A DNA stretch of 64,000 bases, from assembly GCF_008831285.2 (NCBI RefSeq), contig NC_045146.1, positions 21,507,149 through 21,571,148 on the forward strand. The letters run 5' to 3'. Every line of letters starts with the position of its first letter. Within the stretch, counting starts at the first letter, position 1. A model generated the notes under the pieces. The model did no database searches. It saw only the letters and a program-made list of their open reading frames with translations, and was not told the DNA's origin. Positions 1 to 12,900 of this stretch are shown one piece after another. The position numbers and the translations under genes were made by a program. The stretch comes from Nymphaea colorata. Its lineage: Eukaryota; Streptophyta; Magnoliopsida; Nymphaeales; Nymphaeaceae.

Positions 1-572
1 GAAGGTAAACCCCAAACAAAAAAAAATGAAGCAAATTCTTGACTAAACCTTCAAGAGAAATTGTAAAGGAGGATACTCTGCTGAGTTGTACTTGTTATGA
101 AACATTAATGATAAGCTGCTAAATATTTTAGATACTCATGAAATGATCACACATGGCTCACAAAATTTTGTGAATATCTGTATATACTTTTGTGCAAATT
201 GTGTGAAAACAAAACTTACAGAGCTTCATGGAAATTTACAGTTTTACCCCAGTACATGACTACATGTGAGTCTGTCAAAAAGCATGAAAGTGGTAAATTA
301 GCCTCTTGACTAGAGAAAGACACAAGTGCATTAAACATCAAAAAAAATCTGTATATTATGTGTCACATAATGCAGTAATGCACCACAAGTGTTCCAGGTT
401 CAACAAGTATCTTCAAGGAGGTACAAAAGTAGCATCCAGGTTTCTCAAACAAACTTTTGTATATCAAGTAGCAAACCTAGGAGTAAGGAGTGTGACTGAT
501 AGTGAGAACAAGAAATTAAGAAAAAGAATACATATTACAGATCAATAGACAAAATAATTTTTAAACACTTAC

Positions 573-3024
573 AACTTAAGCAATTTTGACATGTTACCAT
601 ATGAGACTGGAATAGTACCACCAAATTGGTTGTTATCTAACTGCCTGCGACATGATCACGAAACAGTGCAAAAGAGGAAGCAGATGATTATGGATTACCT
701 CGGAAAAAAACCACACAAGATGGGAAAAAAATTGTAATTCCTTTGGAAAATGGACCACTTATAAGTTCATTCTTTCACAGAGAAAAAAAATTCCATAGTT
801 GCAGAAAATCCAATGTCACATTGATATATTCTCAAACTAACAAGCTAGCAGGAAACGGTTCACTTTTTCATCCTTTTTACAACTACCCAAACTAATGCAC
901 ACCAACACAGCAACTAATCTCAATTCCCAGTAAATTTGACCTTGAACAACTGTATCACATTGAGGAGTACCACCCCCACCCCCCTGGCCCAACCTCTCTC
1001 CCCCCTTTGTTACTTGCTTCCTTTTCTAACTCACTCATGCATGCGAACAGACATGCTAAAAGCAATTCCTACCGATGTTATTGGCCTAAGATGAGTCTGA
1101 AAAACAAACATAGCATTCATCTTCTCATCTTGCTTATACTTTACAATTTTGTCTATATTTTATGTGCATTATTTTCTGTCTGTTCTTTAATTCCTTTTTA
1201 TGCTCATTGAAATATTTTAGTTTCTTTTCAATTTGTCTTCCTTTGGTTTTCATTCTCGCATTTCCTATTTGTTGACACCCAAAACCAGACCTAAGCGTAC
1301 ATTCAGCTAACTGTTCCTTGTTTTCTTTAATTTCGTCTTGCTTTGGATGTGATCCAAATGCTATGTCACAGAATAGTTTACCCAATGTTTTCTTTAATTT
1401 CCTCATTTTCTCTTAGCTTTTAAAATTTTTTTGACCAAATCAATTTAGAAACCCATCCCCAAAAAAAGGCAAAATATTATGGTTGCATAAATCGTGTGCA
1501 TGAACATTATACTAGAGTTGTCTTCGTTCAAATGAAAATTCATATTTTTAATACTAAAATATATGCATTTCCCTTGGGAAAAAAGCCTGTTTTACCACTA
1601 AAGGGATCTATTCAAGTAACAGCAACAATATTCTTATTGTTGATAGTGCAAACATTTCAGTCTTAGTGACATAAAACCTTAGCAATGTCCTGTTTTGCAT
1701 TTCGACTAAAAAAAGCACTTTTAGCAACTACCTTTTGAAGTTGTACATTATAAGAGAAAAAGGAGAACACTAAAATCTGTTCATCCTATTTGATACCATG
1801 AAATCACTGTTGTGCATATTATATGAACATCAAACATTTATACGGGAAGACAAATTGCATTTGAAAGCAGGAAAACATAATAAAATATGAAATATGTGTG
1901 TCCACAACAGATACACACAACTACATATAATTCCCCTTTTCCATTGTAGACTACACGTACAATTAATTAAATACATATGTAGTGCAAGTTGATGTTTGAG
2001 AACTAAAAGTTCAACTTTTAAATTGTATACTTATTCAGCTCCTAAAAGATCCAGGTGAAGTTTCAGATCACATAGAATTCACCGTAACAAGGCTGAGTCA
2101 AAGACTTATGGCCCTTGAAAATGACAAACAAATCAGCCAAACAACTGAAGCAAGTGGGGAATACATACAGAATAAGAAGGTTTGGCATCCTATAAAGTTC
2201 TGGAGGAAGTCTTCCAGACAATTTATTATTATCCAAAAGCCTGTGAAGACATGAAACAAAGATCATCATTCAAGAGAAAAGAAAAGGATAAGTTGCATAA
2301 CACAAACAACTTACAGGTGAACAAGGAGTGGTAATCTGGAAAGTTGAACCGGTATTTGGCCGCTAAGAGAGTTGTTGTTCAAGTGGCTAAAAGGAAGAGA
2401 TAAAACATGTAATTGCGTGCAAAATGAATAGCAGCACAAACCAACAACAAAGATGAAACTCACATGTGCTTCACGTTAGTCAAGTTCTCAAATGAAGCTG
2501 GTATTGGTCCAGAGATCATATTTTGGTCTATTTGTAGTCTGGTCAAATTAGGAAGGAAACCTATCTCTTCAGGCAATTGACCAGTTAGATGGTTACCACT
2601 CAGAAGCCTGCAAAAGTACTATGGTTATGGAAAGATAATGGCATAAGAAAGACTTGAAGCATCCCCACTCAGAAATACAAAATATTAACAAACCTTAACC
2701 AAACATTTTGGCTTAATAAAGCTTCAGGTTAGACCAAAGCAGCACATTCATAGGAATTCAAATGAAGCACGAAAAAGAATTACCCCATCATAAAACACAA
2801 GTTTAACGTTTATGCATAGGCAAGTATAACATCTATTTCCATCTATAGACAATATCATGAAACACAAAAGAAAGCTACAATTATTGAATCAACCTTACAT
2901 TAATTGGATATGAACCTTGGAAGAACATACAAATGAATAGTCAACAAGTGGGTTGGTCTTTTGCTTGCTATGCTATAACTATAAGTAGGCTTATGGTCCT
3001 CCGCCTTGTTAGAATGTATGTATT

Positions 3025-3093
<69 letters not shown>

Positions 3094-3995
3094 TACATAT
3101 ATTAGTGTGCTAATATATGTCTTACATATATAAATATGTGTACATTTTAGGGTACCTAGGTCATACTTGTAATTTTCCATTTTCATTTATGTATTTTTCT
3201 ATTTCTTTTACACCTTTTTTTATTATTTAAGAGGAGAACTAGCTGTTGGGCCTGTCTCCAACGGCTAGATTTCTAGCCGTTGGAAATGGCCCAACAGCCA
3301 TTTCCCCTCCTCCTCTCTTCTTCTCTTGTATTATAAATAAGGGACTGTTGTCCCCTTTTATGTTATGGCTTGTTAAGCCACATCTTGTAGTATTGTTGAA
3401 GATCAATATACGTTTTGTTTATCCTCTTGTTAGAGGATTCTTGTGTATTGCCTTGTTGAGTTAGTGGGAGATTCAAGAGTGATATTCTTGAAGTATTTGC
3501 CTAGTTTGGGCCTGATTTACACGCCTTCCTACCAGAAGAATGCCTCTAGCGTCGCCCGCCAGAAGCTTCGCTTCCGGGAACAAATTTCTCCGCCGATAGG
3601 CAACGAAGGGTGACGCTGACTCTCCACCGGCCGGCGGGAAATACTTGGATTGGATCCAGAATGGACACTCTCATTAAGACAAAAATCAAACCAATCTTGA
3701 TAGTCAAATCTGCATCAATAACTGAAACCATATATAGCAAAAAAAAAATGTGTGAAGTTAAAAAACCAAGAAAGCAATCAAGCATGCATATACCCTTGAT
3801 AAACTAAAAGAAAGTGCCATAGCTTAAGCTTCAAACATGAAGTAAGGTTTTGATTTGGCTCACAATAGTAGCAGCGACTTTACACTTCCAATTTGCTTCG
3901 GTATCGTACCAGTGATGTTATTCCACATAACGCCACTAAAGTGAATGAACACATTATGTGAACAAAAAAAGATGGGTTAGAATATGATATTACTC

Positions 3996-4031
<36 letters not shown>

Positions 4032-4883
4032 TGATATGCAAGCTAAAAGACATGAAAACCATTACAGCTTTCTGACTTCATGTGGATAACTTACAACTTT
4101 TTCATATAAGATGATGCTCAAATTAAAAATTTCATTCGTATGTGACATGCTCATAGTTTCCGCACCTCATATAAAGAACTTACAATATTTCCATATAGGA
4201 CATCTGACTAATATTTGGTGCCAATGTTCCAGATAGATTCATCCGCAGCAGTTGTCTACAGAAAAGGGGGTCATATTCTCAGCATGGGACGAAAGAATGA
4301 TACACAACTATGTTTAAGGAACAAAATAATAATCACAAACATGACAATATAAAAACCCAGGTGATGAGGCCCTTTACTTAAGTCATCAAAATCGGAAGCA
4401 GACATGAGTCCAAGATCCTAAGAAAACTAATCAGGACTACTCATTTCAGTTGATTGAATACATACATACACACATAGACATATATACATATATGTACATA
4501 AGGATTCAAGTCTGCCTGATGGTGCCAAAATGGATAAAAATAAAAAAATCCGTCACTGAAACACTATTAGCTGTTGGTGCACCACAAACCATTGCTGATG
4601 CTCCTATTGGCAACTATTTTTTAGAGATTGATTTTTATATATATAAGTCAAAGATTAATCAGTTAAGCATCGATGGAGCTTATTAGTTGACTAGTCTGAC
4701 CAACTAATCATTGGTTTGAAACATGTCAGTCAATGACTGACTCAGCCGACCATTTGGGATTCTGACAACGGAGCTCTGTACTCTGGACCAAGGTTTTAAA
4801 CTATGTGTGCAAAGCATAATCTAGTACAATATGATAGAAATGTAGCACCAATATCTGTAACCCGAAAACAGCACTCAAGCAGG

Positions 4884-4928
<45 letters not shown>

Positions 4929-7900
4929 TGAAAACAAGAAGAAACTGAGGAGAAGAAGCCGTAGCCAAAATGGTTTGCACGGCCTCTATTTATAATCTCA
5001 TTTTCAGAATTCTAAGAGTCTCCAATCGTAGAATCCTAGGAGATTTCACAAGCTTCAAGGACATTAATTACATCATAGAAACCTAAGAGACTTCACATAT
5101 TACAAGGATATTAACTACAACATAGAATCCTAGGAGACTTCCCATATAACAAGGATATTAACTATAACATAGAATCCTAGGAGACTCTTCACATGTTACA
5201 AGGACATTAAATATTTTAACACATTCTACAAGGAGGTGGAATCCTAAGAGACTCCTCTTCAACGTGCTGGTGAAGGATTTATATTTTAACACCCTCCCTC
5301 AAGTTGTGCATGGTTTTGCACCATGTACAACTTGCCTTTTAGAAACCAGAATCGTTCCTTTGTTAATCCTTTTGTAAATAAGTCTGCAACTTGTTCATCT
5401 GTACGAACATAAATAGGCTGAATTTCCTTGTCTTCCACCTTTTGTCTAACAAAGTGTTGATCAATCTCAATGTGCTTTGTTCGACCATGTTGTACGGGAT
5501 TAAAGGCAATGTTAATAGCGCTTTGATTATCGCACATTAACATTGATGTTTTAATCTTTTCTCCAATGTCTTCTAGCAAATGTCTAACCCATGTAACTTC
5601 AGCAGTACCTGCAGCCATGCATCTGTATTCAGCTTCAGTGCTGGATCTTGCTACTGCCTTTTGCTTTCGACAACTCCAAGACACAAGATTACGTCCAATG
5701 AAAATACAAAAACCAGAAATGGACTTTCTTTGATCGGGATCTCCAGCCCAATCTGCATCTGTGAATGTCATAAGTTGATGTCCAGTAGTTATATTTTCAC
5801 TCTTACCATAAACTAAGCCATCTCCTGCTGTCCCTTTAAGATATCTTAATATTCTTTTGACAGCATCCATGTGAGTATCTCTAGGTGCATGCATAAATTG
5901 GGATACTTGATTCACAGCATATATAATATCTGGTCTAGTAAATGTAAGATATTGAAGTGCCCCAACAATACTTCGATATTGCGTAGGATCTTCATATAAC
6001 TCCCCATCTTGAGCACTTAGTCTTTGATTTAGAACACTAGGAGTTCCAACAGGCTTACAATCAGACATACCTGACTTTTTCAACAAATCCAACGTGTATT
6101 TCTGTTGTGTCAATGTGAGGCGATTATTGTGCCTATCAATCTCCACTCCAAGAAAGAATCGTAAATCACCAAGCTCTTTCATTTTGAAGTTTTGCATCAT
6201 CAAAACTTTAGCTTCTTCTATGTGTTTTTCTGAATTGCCTGTGATAACAATATCATCAACATATATAAGAAGTAAAGTAAATATGTTTTCCTTTCGATAA
6301 ATGAAAAGAGAGTGATCTAGAGGACATCTCCGAAAACCACATTCTTGAATCTTGCAAGAGAAACTGTCAAACCACGAACGTGAGGCCTGTTTAAGTCCAT
6401 AAATAGATTTTCTTAGTTTGCAAACCCATGCATGAGAGTCTCCTTTCGTGTATCCTGGAGGTTGTTCCATATATACTTCCTCCCTTAAATCACCATGAAG
6501 AAAAGCATTCTTCACGTCCATTTGATGTAGTCTCCATCCATATTCAACTGCCAATGATATAATCACGCGAATTGTTCCCATTTTGATCACAGGGCTGAAT
6601 GTCTCATCATAATCTTCTCCATATTGTTGTGTAAACCCTTTTGCTACTAACCTTGCTTTGTGTCTTTCTATGCTGCCGTCAGGTTTGTATTTAATTTTGT
6701 ATACCCATTTGGAGCCCACTACGTTCTTTTCGTGTGGCCTCGGAACGATCTCCCATGTTCCACATTCATGCAAGGCATCCATTTCTTCTTTCATAGCCTT
6801 TCTCCAATGATGTGATTTTGATGCTTCATCAAATGAAGTAGGTTCTTCCTCCTTGCCAACTTTTGCCATGAATAACTGAAAATCAAGTGATAAAGAATCA
6901 TAGCTAACCCACCTGTGAATGGGATGACGAATGCGTTGGGATCTTCTAAGGTGGGGCATGTTGTCTTCTTCACTGTGAGCATCTCTGTCCCTTAGTCGTC
7001 GACTGTAGATAAGACCCGAATACCGATGTGCATCGTTGCTCTGTTCATTATTGTTTTCGTGATGACTTAATGACTGTGTTGGATCTTCTTGATTTTCACT
7101 TTGAGCCATATCCGACGGTTGTATTGCTCTCTCTGAATCTTCACTTTGAGGCACATCATTTTCTATAACAGGATCTGCATTGAATAACTGTGTACTGGTC
7201 CAGGGATCATAAGATTCAATGGTCATAGGCATTTCATTTGTATTATCAAAACTATGTTCATCAAAAATGACATTTCTTGAAGTTTTGATACGTTTAGTTG
7301 TTGGATCATAGCATCGAAAACCTTTATATTCATCAGCATATCCAACGAATCTACATTGAATAGCTTTGTCTTGAAACTTGTTCCTCAAGGCAGCATCAAC
7401 GTGAACATAGCATACACAACCAAAAACCTTCAAGTTCTTGTAATCAGGTTGTTTGCCTAAGAGTGTAAAATATGGCGATTTAGACATCAAGAGTGTCATA
7501 GGCAAACAATTTATTATGTATACAGCAGTATGGAAGGCTTCAGTCCACAAGGAAATGGGCACATTAGTATCATGCATCATGCTCATGGCGCTTTCAACTA
7601 TATGTCGATGTTTCCGCTCAACTACACCATTTTGTTGTGGTGTGTAAGGGCAGGAAATTTGTCTAGTTATCCCTTTTTCACGTAGAAATTCAATAAAATC
7701 AAGCGAGGAATATTCTCCCCCTCCATCACATTGAAAATGCACCACATTGGATGAAAATTTAGTTTGAATCATGGCATAGAAGTTTCGAAATATGTGAGGT
7801 ACTTCTGATTTGTGTTTCATGAAGTAAATCCAGGTGAAACGTGAGTAAGAGTCAATGAATAAGACATAATATCTTGACCCAGACATGGAATCAATAGGGG

Positions 7901-9875
7901 CTGGCCCCCATACATCAGAAAAAATAGTTTCAAAAGGTTTGGAAGCCCTTTGATTTATATTATGGAAAGGTAAAACATGACTCTTACAAAGTCCACAACT
8001 TGAACATTTTTTGACACTTGAAGTAAGAGGTAAACTTGATCTTGGAATGAGACTATCTGTGACAAGTTTTTCAATGAAATGTCGACCACAGTGTCCTAGC
8101 CGACTATGCCACAAATCAGACTCCAAAAATTGGTTAGGGCCCCTTACTTTTGATTGAAAATGGCAAGAACTTGGCACTGATGACGCATTATGAGAAAGAG
8201 AAAATGTCTTCAATCCTATATCAAAAGTGGATGAATCCTTGGGTAGACATTCCTTGAGGACGTACATATTCCCTTGACGCTCCCCTCTAGCGAACATTTT
8301 CTTCGTTTGGAGGTCCTTGACATAGACAGAAGAAGGTGTGAATTCAACAGAAGAGCTTGTATCATCAATGAGTTTAGAAATGGATATGATGTTCTTTTTG
8401 ATATTGGGAGCAAGAACAACATTAGACAGTGATAGAGACGAGGATGACAATGGAATATGTGCATTTCCAATATGTGTAATAGGATGAGATTTTCCATCAC
8501 CTGTTATAATGCAACTTCTACCGTAATGAGGGGATAAGTTAGTCAATTTACCTGCATTTCCTGTCACATGGGTAGCTGCACCTGAATCCAAGAACCATTC
8601 TCCCTGCTCATTTTGCTTTATAGTCATCTTTGAGAATGCGGCCATCAATAGCTGTTGCATATCTTCAGCGGTGGATTTAGAACTTTGTCCTCCTTGTTTA
8701 TAATCATGTCTTACTCCTTTGTTTTTATTTTGAGGATTAAACCAACATTGTGCCTTCATGTGTCCTTTCTTGTTGCACTGAAAACAAATTGGTATTTTTC
8801 TTGAAGTATCCAAAGGAGACATACCTTGGTTATGTGGTGTTGGTAGAATGCCACGACCACCATGGTTGGAGTTCCCATGGCTCTTACCAAACTTTACATT
8901 CATAGCCAACACATTTTGGGAGTTCCCTTGATCAGTCCTTTCAATGACTCTTTTCATATTCATTTCATGTTGGAGAAGTTTACCTTGTAGTTCGTTGAAG
9001 GAAGGCAGAACAGGAAGGACCTCAAGAGCTGTAATAAAAGCATGATAATCATGCCCAAGTCCATTCAAGGTTTGCTGCACCTTTTCCTTATCAGAAATGT
9101 TATTCCCTGAGGCAGCAAGTTGGTCTGCGACGGCCTTAATACGCCCCAAATAATCCATGATAGACGTTGAACCTTTGCTCAAATTCTGAAATTCTTTCTT
9201 TAAGTACATAATTCGAGCTTCTGATATTTGGGAAAAGGTATCAGCAAGGGTTTCCCATAATTCTTCTGCAGTACAATCATCAGAAACTGAAAGTAACACT
9301 TGTTGAGATAAAGTGGACAAAATATACGCAACCAGACTTTGATCACGTCTCATCCACATAGCATGTTCAGGATTGTTGTCTTCATGAACAGCAATAACTT
9401 CTCCTGCCTCATTTTTTATTTCCTGTAAGACGGATATTGGTGGAGCCTTTGTTGAACCATCGAGATGTCCAAAGAGGCCTTGACTTCTTATGAAAGGCAT
9501 GATTTGCCTTTTCCAGATCAGATAATTCTCATGGTTGAGTTTTTCGGTAATAAGGTGAGGAAGAAAACTTGAGGACATGCCAGAATGCGAAAGGTTTTCC
9601 ATGACAGCAGAAAAGAATGGTATATAGGTAGAAGATGAGAGGGAAAGAAGACACGATATAACAAGATGTGTCCTTGGTAAGCAAGAAGAAAAAAGGAACA
9701 AGAATTGCGCAAGAGAAAAGTAAATTCAGGATAGAGACAAGATGAGAAAAGAGTTCTAACCAGATCAGACCTGTTTGGGCATTTCGTTTGGTAGAGATAA
9801 CGTAACCTGGCGCTCTGATACCATGATAGAAATGTAGCACCAATATCTGTAACCCGAAAACAGCACTCAAGCAGG

Positions 9876-9920
<45 letters not shown>

Positions 9921-12900
9921 TGAAAACAAGAAGAAACTGAGGAGAAGAAGCCGTAGCCAAAATGGTTTGCACGGCCTCTATTTATAATCTCATTTTCAGA
10001 ATTCTAAGAGTCTCCAATCGTAGAATCCTAGGAGATTTCACAAGCTTCAAGGACATTAATTACATCATAGAAACCTAAGAGACTTCACATATTACAAGGA
10101 TATTAACTACAACATAGAATCCTAGGAGACTTCCCATATAACAAGGATATTAACTATAACATAGAATCCTAGGAGACTCTTCACATGTTACAAGGACATT
10201 AAATATTTTAACACATTCTACAAGGAGGTGGAATCCTAAGAGACTCCTCTTCAACGTGCTGGTGAAGGATTTATATTTTAACACAATATGGGGAAAAACA
10301 ACTGAATAGTGGAGATAATATCCCACTGTAAAAACACCACTCTGCAAACCATGAAATTGATGACCAAGAATTTTTGGGAAAAAAAAGCAATATAACTTTT
10401 GACATTTCGCAATAATAAAACTTTTTAACATGGGAACTGTTAAACTCATTCTTTGACAGTCATATGCATAATATGGTTATGAATGAGATCTACAAATGCA
10501 AGTGCGTAAATAAATAAGCTTGTTTATGCTCTAAGATAAGTATCTATCACTTCATTAATAAGTCTTCAATAGATCAACTTGTTTGATGGCTTCAATTTTG
10601 ACAAATTTGTTCCCATTAGCATGAAAAAAGTATAGGATGAGAAGCTTATAGGTCTGATGCCTAACAATAATGTTTCAAAATCACATGAACAGAGCACAAA
10701 CTTTCTCAGATGTATTCCAGAAAAGACCGAAAGGCTATCCCACACCTGTCTAGATGGCCATAACAAAGCAACATTATGCTACAAGTGCATTGACTAAAAG
10801 CAAAATCTGAGAATATGAAGCCATGGACAATATTCCATTTAAAGCAGAAATTAAAACGTAATCATCAGAATCAGAACCAGCTGCTTAAAAGAATATCTGT
10901 GGCACACTCAGCCACAACATTTACCAACTAAACCAATGTCTTTGTAGCAAAATAAGTTTTTCTCACCTCATGTATAACCTCAAATTACCTAGACGATGTG
11001 AAATTGTGTTAATATATACCAGGTGTATCTAACTGGACTCCTACTGCTGCTGTCTGGTTGTCTGACTTATCTCTTTCTAGCCTGGAGTTGAGTAGAAACT
11101 GATAGGTAAAGTCATATTTCAAGTTCACGTTTTATTCAATTTTGAGTTTTGATGGTAACCATAGCCAAGGGCAATAACAAGCAACTTGTTGGTAGAAACA
11201 ACTTGCTTTTGTCAGTTTTTAACTTCCTGAAATTAAATGTAAGAATAGGCATGCAAGATATACACTCAGAGACACATAGCAAAATTAGCCTTCCAACCAC
11301 AAGCTTTCAGAAGCACTGGCTGCATGTAGTCCAAGGTGAGGTTTCATGAAATTCAGTGTATTATCTTAGAAATTGTATATAACTCTCCCATGGTCCCATG
11401 CGAACTTTATTGTGCATTTCCATAAGGGCAATTACAATATTTTCAAATTTTTAACCATTAAGATATGATAATAATAAGAAAGTGAACAGTGTTGTTGTAG
11501 CAGTACTTTTAAGCATCTTCTTCTAAATCTCTTTCCCTCCATTGCAGGCTTATGAAAGAATACCTGAACCTGAGGAAGCTTTGGGACAAAATACAGAATT
11601 CTGGGAGGAATGAATAATAGAACTGGCCAATAATCACTACTGATACATGCATCCCACGGCAAATAGTTTAGATTAGCACCTCTAGCATGGAGAAAAAAGA
11701 CAATCAGCAAAATATGATTAAAAATAATGGCTCACAGAAAGTGGATATGTGTGAAGAAAAAGACCATTCAATCCATCACTGGTGAAAGGATTACTGTGAG
11801 CCAGGCTTGTCAAAGAGTGCTAGTCAACAAAAAAAAAAATGCTAAGCTTATGATCTTTTATTATATAAATATCTTAAGTTTTAACTACGTTCTTCTCCTA
11901 TGTCTTTGATCTGTAGAAGTGCATGTTGTGGACAATCAATCAAATTATTTAGAACCTATTTTTCAGTCTTGCGTGTTTTAAAGTAAAAATATCTTGATCA
12001 CTTCTCTTAATCTCTTAATTTTGTCAAATAAAACAAAATTTTTATTTCTGATACATTTTCATACCATCAAACATTAGAATAAAGAAATTTTCAATATGGA
12101 AGTTAAAGCACAGTTTCATTTCTATACCCAATAGGTCAGCCCTATATCACTTTGCCGTACTACATCCACTCATATATATTGTTCTTGGATTTTTAACAGT
12201 GAAGTCCTCAGGTACCAAGCGAGGGAAGTTTTTTTTCTTGTGAAAATCTCAATAATTTAAAAAGAGCAACAATAATATAAAAATAATAATTGAAAATTCA
12301 TGAGATTTTATTTTTTTTTTACCAATTTTCTTAAAACATTGATGAAAATCCAAAATAGTTATTCAAATATGAAAAGGAACATCAAAAAGATCAAATTATA
12401 TGGAAAATATTTTTTTAAATGGGAAAAACACAATAAAAAGCAATTCTCGTTTTGGTGCTTTTTTTAAAACATCATGATCCGTGTTTTCATTGTTTTTCTT
12501 TGTTTTCCCATTTTTCAGTTTTTATCTAAGAAAAAATGAAAGCAACTTTGACAAGTGACAACCATTACATCTCAATTTATCCACTAAGCCCCAAATGTTT
12601 GAGATTTGTAGTGCATAACTATAAACCGTTTAGCACTTGGGCTTGTATGAGATGCATATGCAACCATGTGTGTATGTGTAATTTCCAACTCTATGCTAAC
12701 TTTTCTAGGACCTATTTCATCATGACCAGCAAAATACTTTCCATGTTTCATTATGCTCATTTTTATGAAATGCTTGCTCTTAAATAAAAACAAATAATTC
12801 TGTAATTTTCCATTGAATGGCCCAACGTTGTCAATATCAGTATTGGCACCATATCAGTTTGATGATTTGATCACTAATGCAGTGCATCGGCTGACAAGCA

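Larger units (their letters stand above)
3007..3521 (+). mobile_element. Solo LTR (probably copia-type) with target-site duplication
   Basis: 515-bp segment beginning TGTTAGAATG and ending CCTGATTTACA, flanked on both sides by CGCCT (3002-3006 and 3522-3526). It has LTR-like features: a TATA-like TATTATAAATAAGG near 3330-3345, TG/CA ends, and neither primer-binding site nor coding region after it. This is the expected product of recombination between two LTRs. It is antisense to the host LRR-kinase gene, inside intron 4, and unrelated in sequence to the full copia element nearby. It includes a (TA)32 run and a long hairpin. Confidence 0.82.
4832..10283 (-). mobile_element. Complete Ty1/copia LTR retrotransposon inside the LRR-kinase intron 2
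   Basis: A 5452-bp element in the same orientation as the host gene. It has two 460-bp LTRs (4832-5291 and 9824-10283) running TG...CA, and the 5-bp target-site duplication CAATA at 4827-4831 and 10284-10288. A primer-binding site TGGTATCAGAGC (minus strand, 9812-9823), matching the 3' end of initiator tRNA-Met, directly abuts the 5' LTR. A polypurine tract lies at 5292-5303 beside the 3' LTR. One uninterrupted Gag-Pol frame fills the interior, with integrase before reverse transcriptase (copia order). Both LTRs look identical by eye, including 18 GA units, so the insertion is recent and the copy may be autonomous. Without it, the host intron would be about 3.6 kb. Confidence 0.97.

Noticed and set aside
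1-572. Next LRR exon to the left of 573
   Set aside because: I looked for an LRR-encoding segment with splice sites on the minus strand and found none; the next exon is probably outside the window.
2933-3186. Opposite-strand frames rich in Tyr-Ile across 2933-3186
   Set aside because: They are translations of the (TA)n microsatellite.
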